From the NCBI GenBank assembly GCA_034231615.1, contig CM067311.1, positions 11,604,660 to 11,668,659 on the forward strand: a DNA stretch of 64,000 bases, written 5' to 3'. The notes beneath the pieces are model-generated. The model was not told the DNA's origin and searched no databases. It worked only from the letters and a program-made list of their open reading frames with translations. Below, in pieces: positions 55,130 through 64,000 of the stretch (within the stretch, counting starts at the first letter, position 1; each line of letters starts with the position of its first letter). The DNA comes from Meghimatium bilineatum (Eukaryota; Mollusca; Gastropoda; Stylommatophora; Philomycidae). Made by a program: the position numbers and the translations under genes.

Positions 55130-55720
55130 GTGCGTGCTGTTTCTAGAGTGGTATCCCTAAGACTTTCCAGAGTGGCATCCATAAGACTTTCCAGAGTGGT
55201 ATCCCTAAGACTTTCCAGAGTGGTATCCCTAAGACTTTCCAGAGTGGTATCCCTAAGACTTTCCAGAGTGGTATCCCTAAGACTTTCCAGAGTGGTATCC
55301 CTAAGACTTTCCAGAGTGGTATCACTAAGACTTTCCAGAGTGGTATCCCTAAGACTTTCCAGAGTGGCATCCCTAAGACTTTCCAGAGTGGCATCCCTAA
55401 GACTTTCCAGAGTGGTATCCCTAAGACTTTCCAGAGTGGTATCCCTAAGACTTTCCAGAGTGGTATCACTAAGACTTTCCAGAGCGGTATCCCTAAGACT
55501 TTCCAGAGTGGCATCCCTAAGACTTTCCAGAGTGGTATCCCTAAGACTTTCCAGAGTGGTATCCCTAAGACTTTCCAGAGTGGTATCCCTAGGACTTTCC
55601 AGAGTGGTATCCCTAAGACTTTCCAGAGTGGTATCCCTAAGACTTTCCAGAGTGGTATCCCTAAGACTTTCCAGAGTGGTATCCCTAAGACTTTCCATAG
55701 TGGCATCCCTAAGACTATGA
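55130..55720. repeat. 24-bp minisatellite, about 24 copies
   Basis: The unit is GACTTTCCAGAGTGGTATCC then CTAA, with GGCATCC and ATCACTAA variants. All frames without stops stay open for the full length because 24 is a multiple of three (for example LRLSRVVS and LESLRDTT repeats). Confidence 0.96.
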
Positions 55721-56009
55721 AGGGTTATGTGTTGGATGATGATACTGAGGATTAAACAGCTGTAATCTAATTCGTCTGTCGTAGTTGCAGGACACGGTTC
55801 ATACAGAAGAAATTGAGATCAATACACAAGCGCACAGTGGACAATAACGTCGTATTTCTTACATGGGGAATGCTTCACCACCTATGAATCGCCTCGTCCG
55901 AAGGAAGATGGTACAATGGGCAACCAAAGCAAATTAGCAGCTTGTCTTGTAACATAGACCCATTCGAGTAGGCGACTTCGTCCATATGCATTGCACTAAT
56001 ATGCATGCC
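55721..56009. other. Unannotated DNA
   Basis: May contain upstream LINE5 sequence but it could not be aligned by eye. Confidence 0.35.
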
Positions 56010-56355
56010 TTTGAGATGTAGATATATAAACGAAAAGGCAGAACATCGTTGAAAAACGAAGAAAACAAAGAGGTTCTAGCAACATTTAATATGAAGAAAG
56101 AACTATTTATGGAAATAAAAATTGTAGGAAAAAAAATAGTTTGGACACATTAAAAAACATGACACCTTATTGAAGACCTTACTTGGGGTAAAATCGAAGG
56201 GATCGAGCAAGGGTAGACATACAAGTGAGAAAGTGGCATCATAAGATGAAAAGGTTACAGTCTAGCAGCGTGCACCACAAAAACAAGACACATGGGATGC
56301 TGGAGGTTTATTGCTGTCAACCTTCGTTGTGGAGACGGCACTTGATAATGATGAT
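56010..56355 (+). mobile_element. LINE5 C-terminal fragment, copy 2
   Basis: GTTTGGACACATTAAAAAAC, ATGACACCTTATTGAAGACC and TGTGGAGACGGCACTTGATA are shared with 45020-45250. The translation has FGHIKKHDTLLKTLLG. It is older and more broken than the first copy, ending TAATGATGATTG. Confidence 0.75.
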
Positions 56356-56394
56356 TGCATTCCGACATCTGAAGTCTCCTGGGTGTGAAATAAA

Positions 56395-57105
56395 TCTCTG
56401 AGAAACCACCCCTCACTACACATATGAAGTAGGCTCAAATATCTCGTAACGTCAAGAAACCACTCCTCACTGCACATATGAAGTAGGTTCAAATATCTCG
56501 TAACGTCAAGAAACCATTCCTCACTACACATATGAAGTAAATACAAATATCTTGTAATGTCCAGAAACTACCCCCTCAGTACACATATGAAATAAGTACA
56601 AATATCTCGTAACGTCAAGAAACCATCCCACACTACACATATGAAATAAGTACAAATATCTTGTAATGTCCAGAAACTACCCCCTCAGTACACATATGAA
56701 ATAAGTACAAATATCTCGTAATGTCAAGAAACCACCCCTCACTACACATATGAAGTAAGTACAAATATCTCGTATCGTCAAGAAACCACCCCTCACTACA
56801 CATATGAAATAAGTAAAACTATCTCGTAATGTCAAGAAACCACCCCTCACTACACATATGAAATAAGTACAAATATCTCGTAACGGCAAGAAACCATCCC
56901 ACACTACACATATGAAATAAGTAAAAATATCTTGTAATGTCAAGAAACCACCCCTCACTACACATATGAAATAAGTACAAATATCTCGTAACGTCAAGAA
57001 ACCACCCCTCACTACACATATGAAATAAGTACAAATATCTCGTAACGTCAAGAAACCACCCCTAACTACACATATGAAATAAGTACAAATATCTCGTAAT
57101 TCGTG
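56395..57105. repeat. 54-bp minisatellite, about 13 copies
   Basis: The unit contains AAACCACCCCTCACTACACA, TATGAAATAAGTACAAATAT and CTCGTAACGTCAAG. Some units carry ACTACCCCCTCAGTAC. A 147-codon minus-strand frame (YFICVVRGGFLTLRDI) exists only because 54 is a multiple of three. Confidence 0.95.
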
Positions 57106-57667
57106 GAAATGAAAAACCAAATATCAGGTTAAATATAAAAACCATGTATGGAACAGCCATGAACACAAATGTATACTTCTAAATGTCCAATTATAATGAC
57201 TGTTATCTTACATCGATTATTTTTTTTCTTCCAGCCAGTTGTCGACGTTTGGCTTCATCACTTCATTTGCGCTGTTTTTGTGTTTCTTTCCTGTGTATTT
57301 TTTACATCAGTTCGTGAATAACGAAAAAAGGACTATCAATTTAGATTTAACAGACAATGTTACCGGGTTAATAGAGGTATTTACGGGGTTCTATATCAGA
57401 GGTAAATAACTCTTTACCGTCTCCATTTATCTTTTCAGCATCTTCGCTGGTTATTCACCTGAAACAGGTAACTCATACTAGCTATACCTCCGCAAATCTT
57501 GATCATAAAAGTTGATGGGGACGTGAACTATTCACGGTATTATGTTCTAGATATTGTTGATACTTGTGTGAAAAGAATTTTAAATGGCAAAGTGATATCA
57601 AATAATGTTTTAAAATTCTGTGTTTGAAAGACAAGTTGTAATAATGCAGGTAGCACTGTATATGGTC
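57106..57667. other. Unannotated DNA
   Basis: Nothing recognised. Confidence 0.4.
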
Positions 57668-57950
57668 TTCTATTTCTGCGTTTTCCCCCCTCATATTTAT
57701 GCGGAATAGCAGGATGCAATCCGGAGAGCGGGATGTGATGTCTCATGGTTTACAGCTTCGCTGTGATATCTGAGCCTCTCTGTCTCACAAAACTGAATTT
57801 AGTATGTTTTTACGACACTTTTACATACGATAGGATGGGACAGCCAACTCCATCCCCAAAACGTCATTTTTCGACATGTATGACTTGCATGGAAGGTAAC
57901 TGTGTTGCAAATATTTGCTCCCTTTCAGGCCAATTCAACATACGGGAGAG
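57668..57950 (-). mobile_element. SINE B, old copy
   Basis: GAATAGCAGGATGCAATCCG, CTCATGGTTTACAGCTTCGC and GATGGGACAGCCAACTCCAT identify it; the tail and middle are strongly diverged. Confidence 0.8.
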
Positions 57951-57985
57951 GAAAGGCTCCAAAGCTATTCAAAATGTTGAAATGT

Positions 57986-58230
57986 CATCAATGAACGACT
58001 TCATTGCATTCCGGTTACCCTCATATATATCGATTTTTCTCTCAACGAAGCGGAGCACTGCATATTGATAGTATCACCTTTATCACTTGACTCAGTCGCT
58101 TCGGGTGATTAACCCCCCCCCCCCCAAAAAAAAAATGCACCTTTGTTAAACCAGATGTCGCGATCGGAATTCGCACCCGCGACTTCTTAGACACAACGTA
58201 GACATCTTAACCTCTACACAGGCAAACCTA
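57986..58230 (-). mobile_element. SINE D, copy 5 (old)
   Basis: AACGACTTCATTGCATTCCG, TTCTCTCAACGAAGCGGAGC and, near the right end, the complement of a B-box (CGGAATTCGCACCCGCGACT). A C-run and A-run near 58112-58135 disrupt the middle. Confidence 0.7.
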
Positions 58231-58371
58231 TCAAACAGCAAAAAAAGCGAAAGTCTGGTTGAAATAGAAGTGGAAAAAGACATAGTCTAAGATTAGTAAT
58301 GATTGTGTCTCTAGAAGTAGAAGTAATGATAATTGAAAGTATGAGTAATGTGGCTCACTGACTAATGTGAA

Positions 58372-58508
58372 ATCAAGCCTTTTTAATGACTCATCTCACT
58401 ACTTGCTTGATTTTCATTGGTCACTGTAATTATACTTTGTGTGACAACCAATGAAAATCAATGAAATAAGTTCAATAAGTAATTTTATAAGATTTTATTT
58501 GTTATCGG
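58372..58508. mobile_element. MITE family B, copy 5
   Basis: AAGCCTTTTTAATGACTCAT, TGATTTTCATTGGTCACTGT and the inverted CAACCAATGAAAATCAATGA. Flanked by the GTGGACGGTCAC motif that also follows the 13075 and 44640 copies, so the element may extend some 40 bp further. Confidence 0.7.
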
Positions 58509-58932
58509 CCAATGCTTCTTATATTGTGGACGGTCACAACAGCGCACTTATTTATAAGTTCACCTTGAATAAGAGCATTGTGTTTAACCTATGACCCCTA
58601 AACCAACTGAGATAAATTACTGAAAACAGTGAACTGTCATCTAAGGAATTTATCATTTTTTTCTGGCAACAACATTGTTCCACAAAATTTTGTTCGCGTG
58701 CAACTTTTGAAAATTATTACTTTTTATCAATTTTGGCTTGACTCCGTGTTCTCTGTTTGTGGAGAAACACGCGATTGTGTCTGCCACTCAACACCAGATT
58801 TATATCTCGCATCTTATTAATCAACCTTAAAATTGTTTTGTGTCTACACGTGTCAGTTAGGTTTTTTCTTTCGCACTTGAAAACTTGTTTGTTTCATTAC
58901 TTTTTTTCGTATTTGTTCACAAACTCCAGCTA
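58509..58932. other. Unannotated AT-rich DNA
   Basis: Nothing recognised beyond the possible MITE B extension at the left. Confidence 0.4.
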
Positions 58933-59310
58933 GAGGGACTTTCCTAGCGTAGTGGTTAAGCTGGTCACTTTGTAATAATGAGGTCCCGCCGAAGACGGAT
59001 GTGTCGGGCCATTGGCGCAAATAAAACGGCGACACAACGCATTTCCATTTTCTGGACTACATCCTGCTGGAAATCTAGCAGGACCATGATCCAGCTAGAT
59101 CCAGTTGGAGTTTGAGAATGAACGCAGAAGAAGAAGAAGAAGTAATAATGAGGTAATATGGGTGAATCCCGTTCTTGATACCCTGTTTGAACAATGCATT
59201 TTTTTAGATCCCTGGAGATCATCTCTTGGAGTTACGGAGTTACGTGCTATGATTGGTACTCACTGCAGGCGGTGTGAGGGAAGCAGAGCACATACGAACT
59301 AACTCAAGTG
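58933..59310 (+). mobile_element. SINE D, copy 6, interrupted by SINE A
   Basis: The head GGGACTTTCCTAGCGTAGTG, GGTTAAGCTGG, stops at the insertion, then resumes with GGGTGAATCCCG (B-box region) and the body CTTGGAGTTACGGAGTTACG, TGCTATGATTGGTACTCA. Removing the 157-bp SINE A and one TSD restores normal spacing. Confidence 0.82.
58985..59141 (+). mobile_element. SINE A, copy 9, nested in SINE D, exact 13-bp TSD
   Basis: GTAATAATGAGGT occurs at 58972-58984 and 59142-59154. The copy starts CCCGCCGAAGACGGATGTGT and ends GAACGCAGAAGAAGAAGAAG. The TSD fixes the family's 5' end and length at 157-163 bp. Confidence 0.97.
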
Positions 59311-59424
59311 AGTTAATCCTCTACACCTCCTCCAGCACCTGCTGGGGCTGTTTTACAGTGAACACTGATTCCACAGACAGAGAACATATGGACTAACTTC
59401 AGTAAAGTTAATCCTTTACGCGTC

Positions 59425-59555
59425 TTCATCTCCTCCTGGAATTTTCTTGTAGTGAGCAATGATCTAGATTTACAGAAGAATGTGTTCTAGAGAACGGAGT
59501 TGGGGAGTATTGCTATATTATCTGTACCACTGGCCAAATACATCGGACTTCGGCT
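59425..59555 (-). mobile_element. SINE A, old copy
   Basis: CTGGAATTTTCTTGTAGTGA, GCAATGATCTAGATTTACAG, AGAGAACGGAGTT and CCAAATACATCGGACTTCGG align with SINE A at lower identity. Confidence 0.65.
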
Positions 59556-59611
59556 GTATTATTTGTTATTTTAGAGAACACGGATTCACATTTGACTGTC
59601 CAGCTGTACGA

Positions 59612-59878
59612 CTCTCATATCCCTGTGTTGCCGGGACTAGATTGGGGAGCAAATAATAGCGACACCGTGGCCTGCCATGCATGCCTTAATCGATGGATAA
59701 CATAGTGTAATTGATAGAGCTGATTGCCCTATCCGATAATCAAAATGACACAGGAACTATTTTCAAGTAGGATGTTGTTGGAAAGGCATAGATATCGCAG
59801 CACTGCTGGAAAATATAATACACCCCATTCTGTTCTCTGGATTACATCCTGCAAATCTGTAGGAGTTTGAGAACGCGG
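59612..59878 (+). mobile_element. SINE B, old copy
   Basis: CCCTGTGTTGCCGGGACTAG, GGGGAGCAAATAATAGCGAC, TAGATATCGCAGCACTGCTG and TGTAGGAGTTTGAGAACGCG identify it. Multiple small changes; no tail or TSD. Confidence 0.85.
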
Positions 59879-59924
59879 AATATCAGGAATACTAAGTAAA
59901 GCAAACAAAATTACGCGTAAGTCA

Positions 59925-60400
59925 CACAAATTCAGTCACAGAAATTCAGTCACACAAAATAAATCACACAAATTCAGTCACACAAATTCAGTCACACAAA
60001 TTCAGTCACACAAAATAAGTCACACACGCCCGTGTGTTGCCGGGGCCCGTAAGGGGAGCAAAGAATAGCAACACTGTTTACCTTCCACTCCTGTTGTAAA
60101 AGGCGACTAAGGAGGTTATGGGATGGAGTTGGCTGTCCCATCCCATATAGGGTCAGTGACCCAAAGCCATGCTGAGGTCGGTTGTGTCAGACCGAAAGGC
60201 GCAGACATCGCAGCAATGCTGTAAACCATGACACAACGCATCCCGTTCTCCGGACTACATCCTGCTAATCTACAGGAGCTTGAGAATGAACACAGAAGAA
60301 GAAGAAGTCACACTAATTAAATTACAAAACATCAGTAACACAAATTAAGTCACACAAATTAAGTCACACAAATTAAGTCACACAAATTAAGTCACACAAA
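59925..60400. repeat. 14-bp minisatellite split by SINE B
   Basis: Units AATTCAGTCACACA and AATTAAGTCACACA lie at 59925-60025 and 60305-60400. The SINE at 60026-60304 interrupts it. Confidence 0.9.
60026..60304 (+). mobile_element. SINE B inserted in a 14-bp array, 9-bp TSD
   Basis: AAGTCACAC at 60017-60025 and 60305-60313. Full length, starting ACGCCCGTGTGTTGCCGGGG and ending GAACACAGAAGAAGAAG. Body close to consensus. Confidence 0.93.
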
Positions 60401-60904
60401 TTGTGTAAAGAACAGGGCAAATTTTAAAAAGTCTACTGAACATGACTGGAAAGCAAACTAAAAGTATATCGCGTCAGATATGTCTAAGAAAAATATAACA
60501 TATTGTTCTGTCAGCTTTCTGTCATTAGGAGGGTTGCCAGCAGTAGCTAAATGTCAGGATTTAGTCAGACCCCAGTCTAGATATCATCTCTTGACCTTGG
60601 GTTTGAGTTCGCGACCTGGTGGAGCCTACAGGAAGAAATTCAAGTACTTGCCATTACACCGGACAAGGCACTAAACCGAGAACAGCAAAGACAGATTTAT
60701 TGAGTTCTTGAGAAAGCTTTGTTTTTATTTGTTTCATACGCCTAAATTTAACCGTTTAGAAACACGTTTGAACTTATCATATGTAATGCTCCGTTGATTT
60801 CTTAGTAACTCGTAGATTGATTATAATTGTATGAATTATATATTAGAGAGTACAGAACCATCCAAATATATGTCTGTTTTTTCTTACTTGTAAAATTTTT
60901 TAGC
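60401..60904. other. Unannotated DNA
   Basis: Nothing recognised; around 60560-60660 a stretch (CCTTGGGTTTGAGTTCGCGA) resembles a pol III B-box, perhaps a SINE trace. Confidence 0.35.
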
Positions 60905-61800
60905 TAGTTAGTTAGTTTGTTTGTTCCTTTCGTGCCGCAAGCAACAGATAGGGCAGAGGTTTTGGTTCTCAATATGATGCGGTCCGCTGCCTGCAGCTTT
61001 AGTTTCTGGATGGTCTTACAACCTATTAATTCCCCTTCTTTCTCCTTCTTCTGCGTTCGTTCTCAAACTCCTGCAGATTAGCAGGATGTAGTACGGAGAA
61101 CAGAATGCGTTGTGTCATGGTTTACAGCATTGCTGCGATATATGCGCCTTTCGGCCTGACACATCCGATTTCAGCATGTCTTTGGATCACTTACCCTATA
61201 TTGGATGGGACAGCCAACTCCATGCCATAACCTCCTTAGTCGTCTTTTACGAAATGCCTGGAAGGTAAACAGTGTTGCTATTCTTTACTTTTCTTTCGGG
61301 CCCCGATAACACACGGAAAATTCCCCTTCTTTAAGAATGGTGTTTTTAAGGGTTGTTTTAGGTCTTCCTCTTTTTCTTTTACCCTCAGTTGACCAAATAA
61401 GGGCTTGTTGGTTTATTCTGTTTACATCTAGTCGTAAAACGTGACCAAGGTATTTCCATCTTCCGTTTTCTTATGATGTTTGAAACATTATCTCTTGGTG
61501 TGTTTTGTCTCTTAGATCACTATTTGTGACAAAGTCGCTCCATTTTACGTTCATCAGTTTGCGAAGAGATTTATTTTCGAAGCTGTTTAGTTTGTTGTCT
61601 GTTGCTTGAGTTGATTTCCAGCTTTCCCTATCATACGTTAACACTGAGACAATACATGAGTTAAATAGCTTTAGTTTGGTGTTTGTCCCTAGATCTTTTG
61701 ATTTCCAGATATTAGTTAATTTAGCAAATGTGCTAGCTGCCACTGCTATACGTGTGTTTATGTCTTTCATTGAGTCTCCGTCAACAAACATTTACGGAGG
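60905..61800 (-). mobile_element. LINE6 C-terminal region, interrupted by SINE B
   Basis: Minus-strand reading: VDGDSMKDINTRIAVAASTF, KLKLFNSCIVSVLTYDRESW, LRKLMNVKWSDFVTNSDL (61471-61791), then WKYLGHVLRLDVNRINQQAL and EGKRKRGRPKTTLKNTIL (61330-61470). After the SINE it continues with QAADRIILRTKTSALSVACG and GTN near 60915-61030, ending in AAACTAACTAACT. Apart from the SINE and a stop near 61470, order is intact. It is the longest LINE6 copy. Confidence 0.82.
61042..61318 (-). mobile_element. SINE B nested in LINE6, exact 14-bp TSD
   Basis: AATTCCCCTTCTTT at 61028-61041 and 61319-61332. The tail is interrupted (CTCCTTCTTCTGCGTTCG). The 277-bp copy is close to consensus, so it postdates LINE6. 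Confidence 0.96.
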
Positions 61801-62384
61801 AATAAATACTTCAGAGATTATGGTGGCAGAATTGCTTGAGCCACGACCTCTAATATTTAGTGTATATTTACAGCTCGGATATAAACAAAATAGAACTAAT
61901 ACCAGGAACTTTAAAATTTTTAAATATGCATGGACAATTATTTATTTAAATTTTGGGAAGGAAATTTCCGTTGTATAAAGCTGTAATACACTACTGCTTC
62001 ATGAAGATCTTGTAAAAAATAATTGTGTAAGAGGATCGTAACCTTTGGATACAACAACAGCAAACTAAAAATGTATCAATAACAGTGAAGAACCCCATTG
62101 TAAAAATATTCGATTCCTGCTTGATGAGATGTTTCCATGAAATATAAGAAGCAAAATAAATATAAAAATAGTAATAATATAGCAATAATAAAAGTGTTCG
62201 ATTACAGCTTGATTTTTGTTTCGATCTCTGGGAAATAGACACAATATAAATATAACAATAGCAATAGTAGAAGTGACTAGGGAAGCTTTGGGGTAAGTTG
62301 GATGTCTCATTCCACATAGGTCGGAAGCGAAACAGGAAGTAAATAGGTAGGAAGTGAAACTATAACACGCATGCCACAAGTTCA
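61801..62384. other. Unannotated AT-rich DNA
   Basis: A 40-codon-scale repeat of TGATTTTTGTTTCGATC/ATATAAATATAACAATAG is vaguely visible around 62150-62270. ORFs of 108-126 codons on the minus strand are AT-driven and lack domains. Confidence 0.35.
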
Positions 62385-62560
62385 AATAAACATCAGACTC
62401 AACACTAAATCCACCTTGGGTAGAATTACGAATGCAACCAACCATCTGTCCAATGGGAAAGCCAACTGCACTTTCAAAACATCCTTAGCAATCTTCTATG
62501 ACAAGAATGACAGGTCACGGTTTTGCTATTACTTGCTTTACATTTGCTCACAACCAACCC
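62385..62560 (-). mobile_element. SINE B, very old copy (tentative)
   Basis: GGGAAAGCCAACTGCACTTT, CATCCTTAGCAATCTTCTAT, and GCTATTACTTGCTTTACATT follow the order of GGGACAGCCAACTCCATCCC, CCTCCTTAGTCGCCTCTTAC and GCTATTCTTTGCTCCCCTTT in SINE B. Confidence 0.5.
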
Positions 62561-62664
62561 GTGCGGTGAAGTCCAAATCCTTTATTCTGCTATCTAAAAT
62601 TCCGTGTCCCGGTTTTTTTAGGAATCCGCGACAACAGCTACCTTGTTTAAATATATCCTATCTC

Positions 62665-62945
62665 TTCTTCGTCTTCTTCTGCATTCGTTCTCAAACTCCT
62701 ACAGATCAACAGGATGTAGTCCGAAGAACGGAATGCGTTGTGTCATAGTTTACAGAATTGCTGCGATTATGCGCCTTTCTGCCTGACACATCCGATTCAG
62801 CATGGCTTTGGATCACTGACTCGATATAGGATGGGACAGCCAACTCTATCCCATAACCTCCTTAGTCACATTGTACGACATGCATGGAAGGTAAACAGTG
62901 TTGCTATTCTTTGCTCCCCTTTCTGGCTCGACAACACACGGGCGG
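62665..62945 (-). mobile_element. SINE B copy
   Basis: Tail TCTTCTTCGTCTTCTTCTGC at left, GCTCGACAACACACGGGCGG at right. Sequence close to consensus with a few single-base losses. TATCTC occurs near both edges, a weak TSD. Confidence 0.9.
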
Positions 62946-63177
62946 GTCATCATATCTCAACAACTATTTTGAAATGTTTGTTTCATAATTGATTGATTAA
63001 TTAATTGATTTGATTGATTGATTAATTTGATTGAGAACCCCAGGAATTGCTAGCCATTAGCTCTTACTTCCTATGTGCAGTGTGGTGGTTATCCTGAGCT
63101 TTCTTTCATACCCAAAAGACTTCAGCTTTCGCCTTAGTGCAATGTCTATTGAAGGAGACTTCTACACAGAGGGGGTA
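62946..63177. other. Unannotated; ATTGATT microsatellite
   Basis: A (TTGA)n/(ATTGATTGATTAATT) stretch lies at about 62990-63033. No gene recognised. Confidence 0.45.
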
Positions 63178-63305
63178 TATAATTGTATAGATGACATGCT
63201 ACAAGCTTCCATAAGAGAGTCTCAATATAACAACATGTTATCTACTAAGGTTTCTGTTCCATGGGTGGTTTGTCTAGTGAGAACCACAGAAGCAACCGCA
63301 TGGGT
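63178..63305 (+). repeat. Dispersed repeat R1, copy 2
   Basis: ATAATTGTATAGATGACATG, CTACAAGCTTCCATAAGA, ATCTACTAAGGTTTCTGTTC and GGTGGTTTGTCTAGTGAGA match 5566-5711 in the same orientation. The stem (GATGACATG against CATGTTATC) is mostly kept. Confidence 0.7.
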
Positions 63306-64000
63306 TTGTTTCATGATAGTTGCCCCCGAATCTCACAAAGGTTAATCCAGCACTTAGCCACGACCGACTTGAGAAATGGACTTCGAGTTATCACTTCTGC
63401 CGGCATATCCGTGACATTTTTCGAAAATATTATCATCATCAACAGTTAAGTCCGTAGATGTCTAAGGTTTAAACCCCCTACCCACGCCTTCACGAAAGTA
63501 GAACATAACATTTAGTACTAAGAAATAAGTAAAAATGAAGGTTGTCCTTCCGAATCCCGTTCGTTTTCCACAGCACGATTGTGACATACTCACACCATCC
63601 TAACCCAACCCCTCAGTGACTTTCTAAAAACAAGATTATGTTCAATACAAGATTCAGTGGACAAATCACGTCACAACATACACAATTTTTAATTTCATAC
63701 ATTATTTCACTGAGCTTCGTAACTTCGGTTACCGATCTAGCGATTTGCGCGCAACTACATGGTCATCCACCCCCACTCAGTTTGTAGCGCGCATATCGAG
63801 TAATCTGTGGCTTACATCACCTAACGCGTAGAACGTTGGATGAGTCGGTAGGCCTATATGCGTCGTTATCGAAATTTCGTTCTGTTTAACTATATTAGAT
63901 ATTGATTATGCAGAAACCTGGCTATTGACCATTGTACAGTACCCAAGATTGTATCACACTCCTATCCTCTCCATGTAATGCTAAATTGAAAACTTTATTA
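63306..64000. other. Unannotated DNA
   Basis: No gene or repeat recognised to the right edge. Confidence 0.4.

Noticed and set aside
55130-55720. Cluster of NF-kappaB-like sites (GACTTTCC every 24 bp)
   Set aside because: The repeat has AAGACTTTCCA, not GGGACTTTCC; only one variant unit has GGACTTTCC. The pattern is explained by tandem repetition.
61991-62445. Overlapping minus-strand ORFs of 108 and 126 codons rich in Y, F, I and S
   Set aside because: Composition follows the AT-rich DNA; no motif or conserved segment is visible.
1-64000. LTR retrotransposon, Polinton or other virus-like element
   Set aside because: No long direct terminal repeats, protease, integrase or capsid-like signals were seen. 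All RT fragments show LINE-type motifs and 3' tails.

Overview
The window is eukaryotic and reads as repeat-rich intergenic DNA from an animal. No confident host gene, bacterial gene, rRNA, intact tRNA gene or CRISPR array was found. The signs of an animal genome are several families of decayed non-LTR retrotransposons (LINEs), short tRNA-headed and non-tRNA SINEs with clear target-site duplications (TSDs), foldback MITEs, a decayed Tc1/mariner-type transposase, a Helitron-like remnant and a very high load of minisatellites. The LINE C-terminal sequences resemble those common in mollusc and other lophotrochozoan genomes. A mollusc, perhaps a gastropod, is my best guess; this is inference, and no marker gene confirms it.

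Layout. 1-8.1 kb: a 40/41-bp minisatellite, a 42-bp array interrupted by a LINE 3' end, a MITE, and 47-bp and AT-rich arrays. 8.3-10.9 kb: the best-preserved LINE, inserted into an older antisense LINE of another family. 11-20 kb: more arrays, including an 86-bp higher-order repeat, a tRNA-derived SINE with a 15-bp TSD, and the 3' end of an RNase H-bearing LINE with a GAA-repeat tail. 20-30 kb: three large short-unit arrays (17 bp, 14/17 bp, about 18-20 bp), SINEs and a Helitron-like element. 31.5-32.4 kb: the Tc1/mariner-type relic. 33-43 kb: arrays and SINEs, plus one 157-residue cysteine-rich ORF with a predicted membrane segment. 43-64 kb: a dense mosaic of two related SINE families (called A and B here), tRNA-like SINEs (C and D), MITEs, LINE 3' ends and arrays.

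The elements fit a parasite and helper picture. SINE A (about 160 bp) and SINE B (about 280 bp) share a 3' region of roughly 80 bp and a GAA-repeat tail. The RNase H-bearing LINE ends in almost the same 19 bases. This suggests that its reverse transcriptase moved them. Many copies keep 9-14 bp TSDs, so some insertions are fairly recent, and several elements are nested in others.

Roughly a quarter of the window is tandem repeat (my estimate by eye). Most long open frames here come from repeat units whose length is a multiple of three, so they are not evidence of proteins. Family letters and LINE numbers are local labels for this window. I saw no LTR retrotransposon, Polinton or other capsid- or envelope-bearing element.
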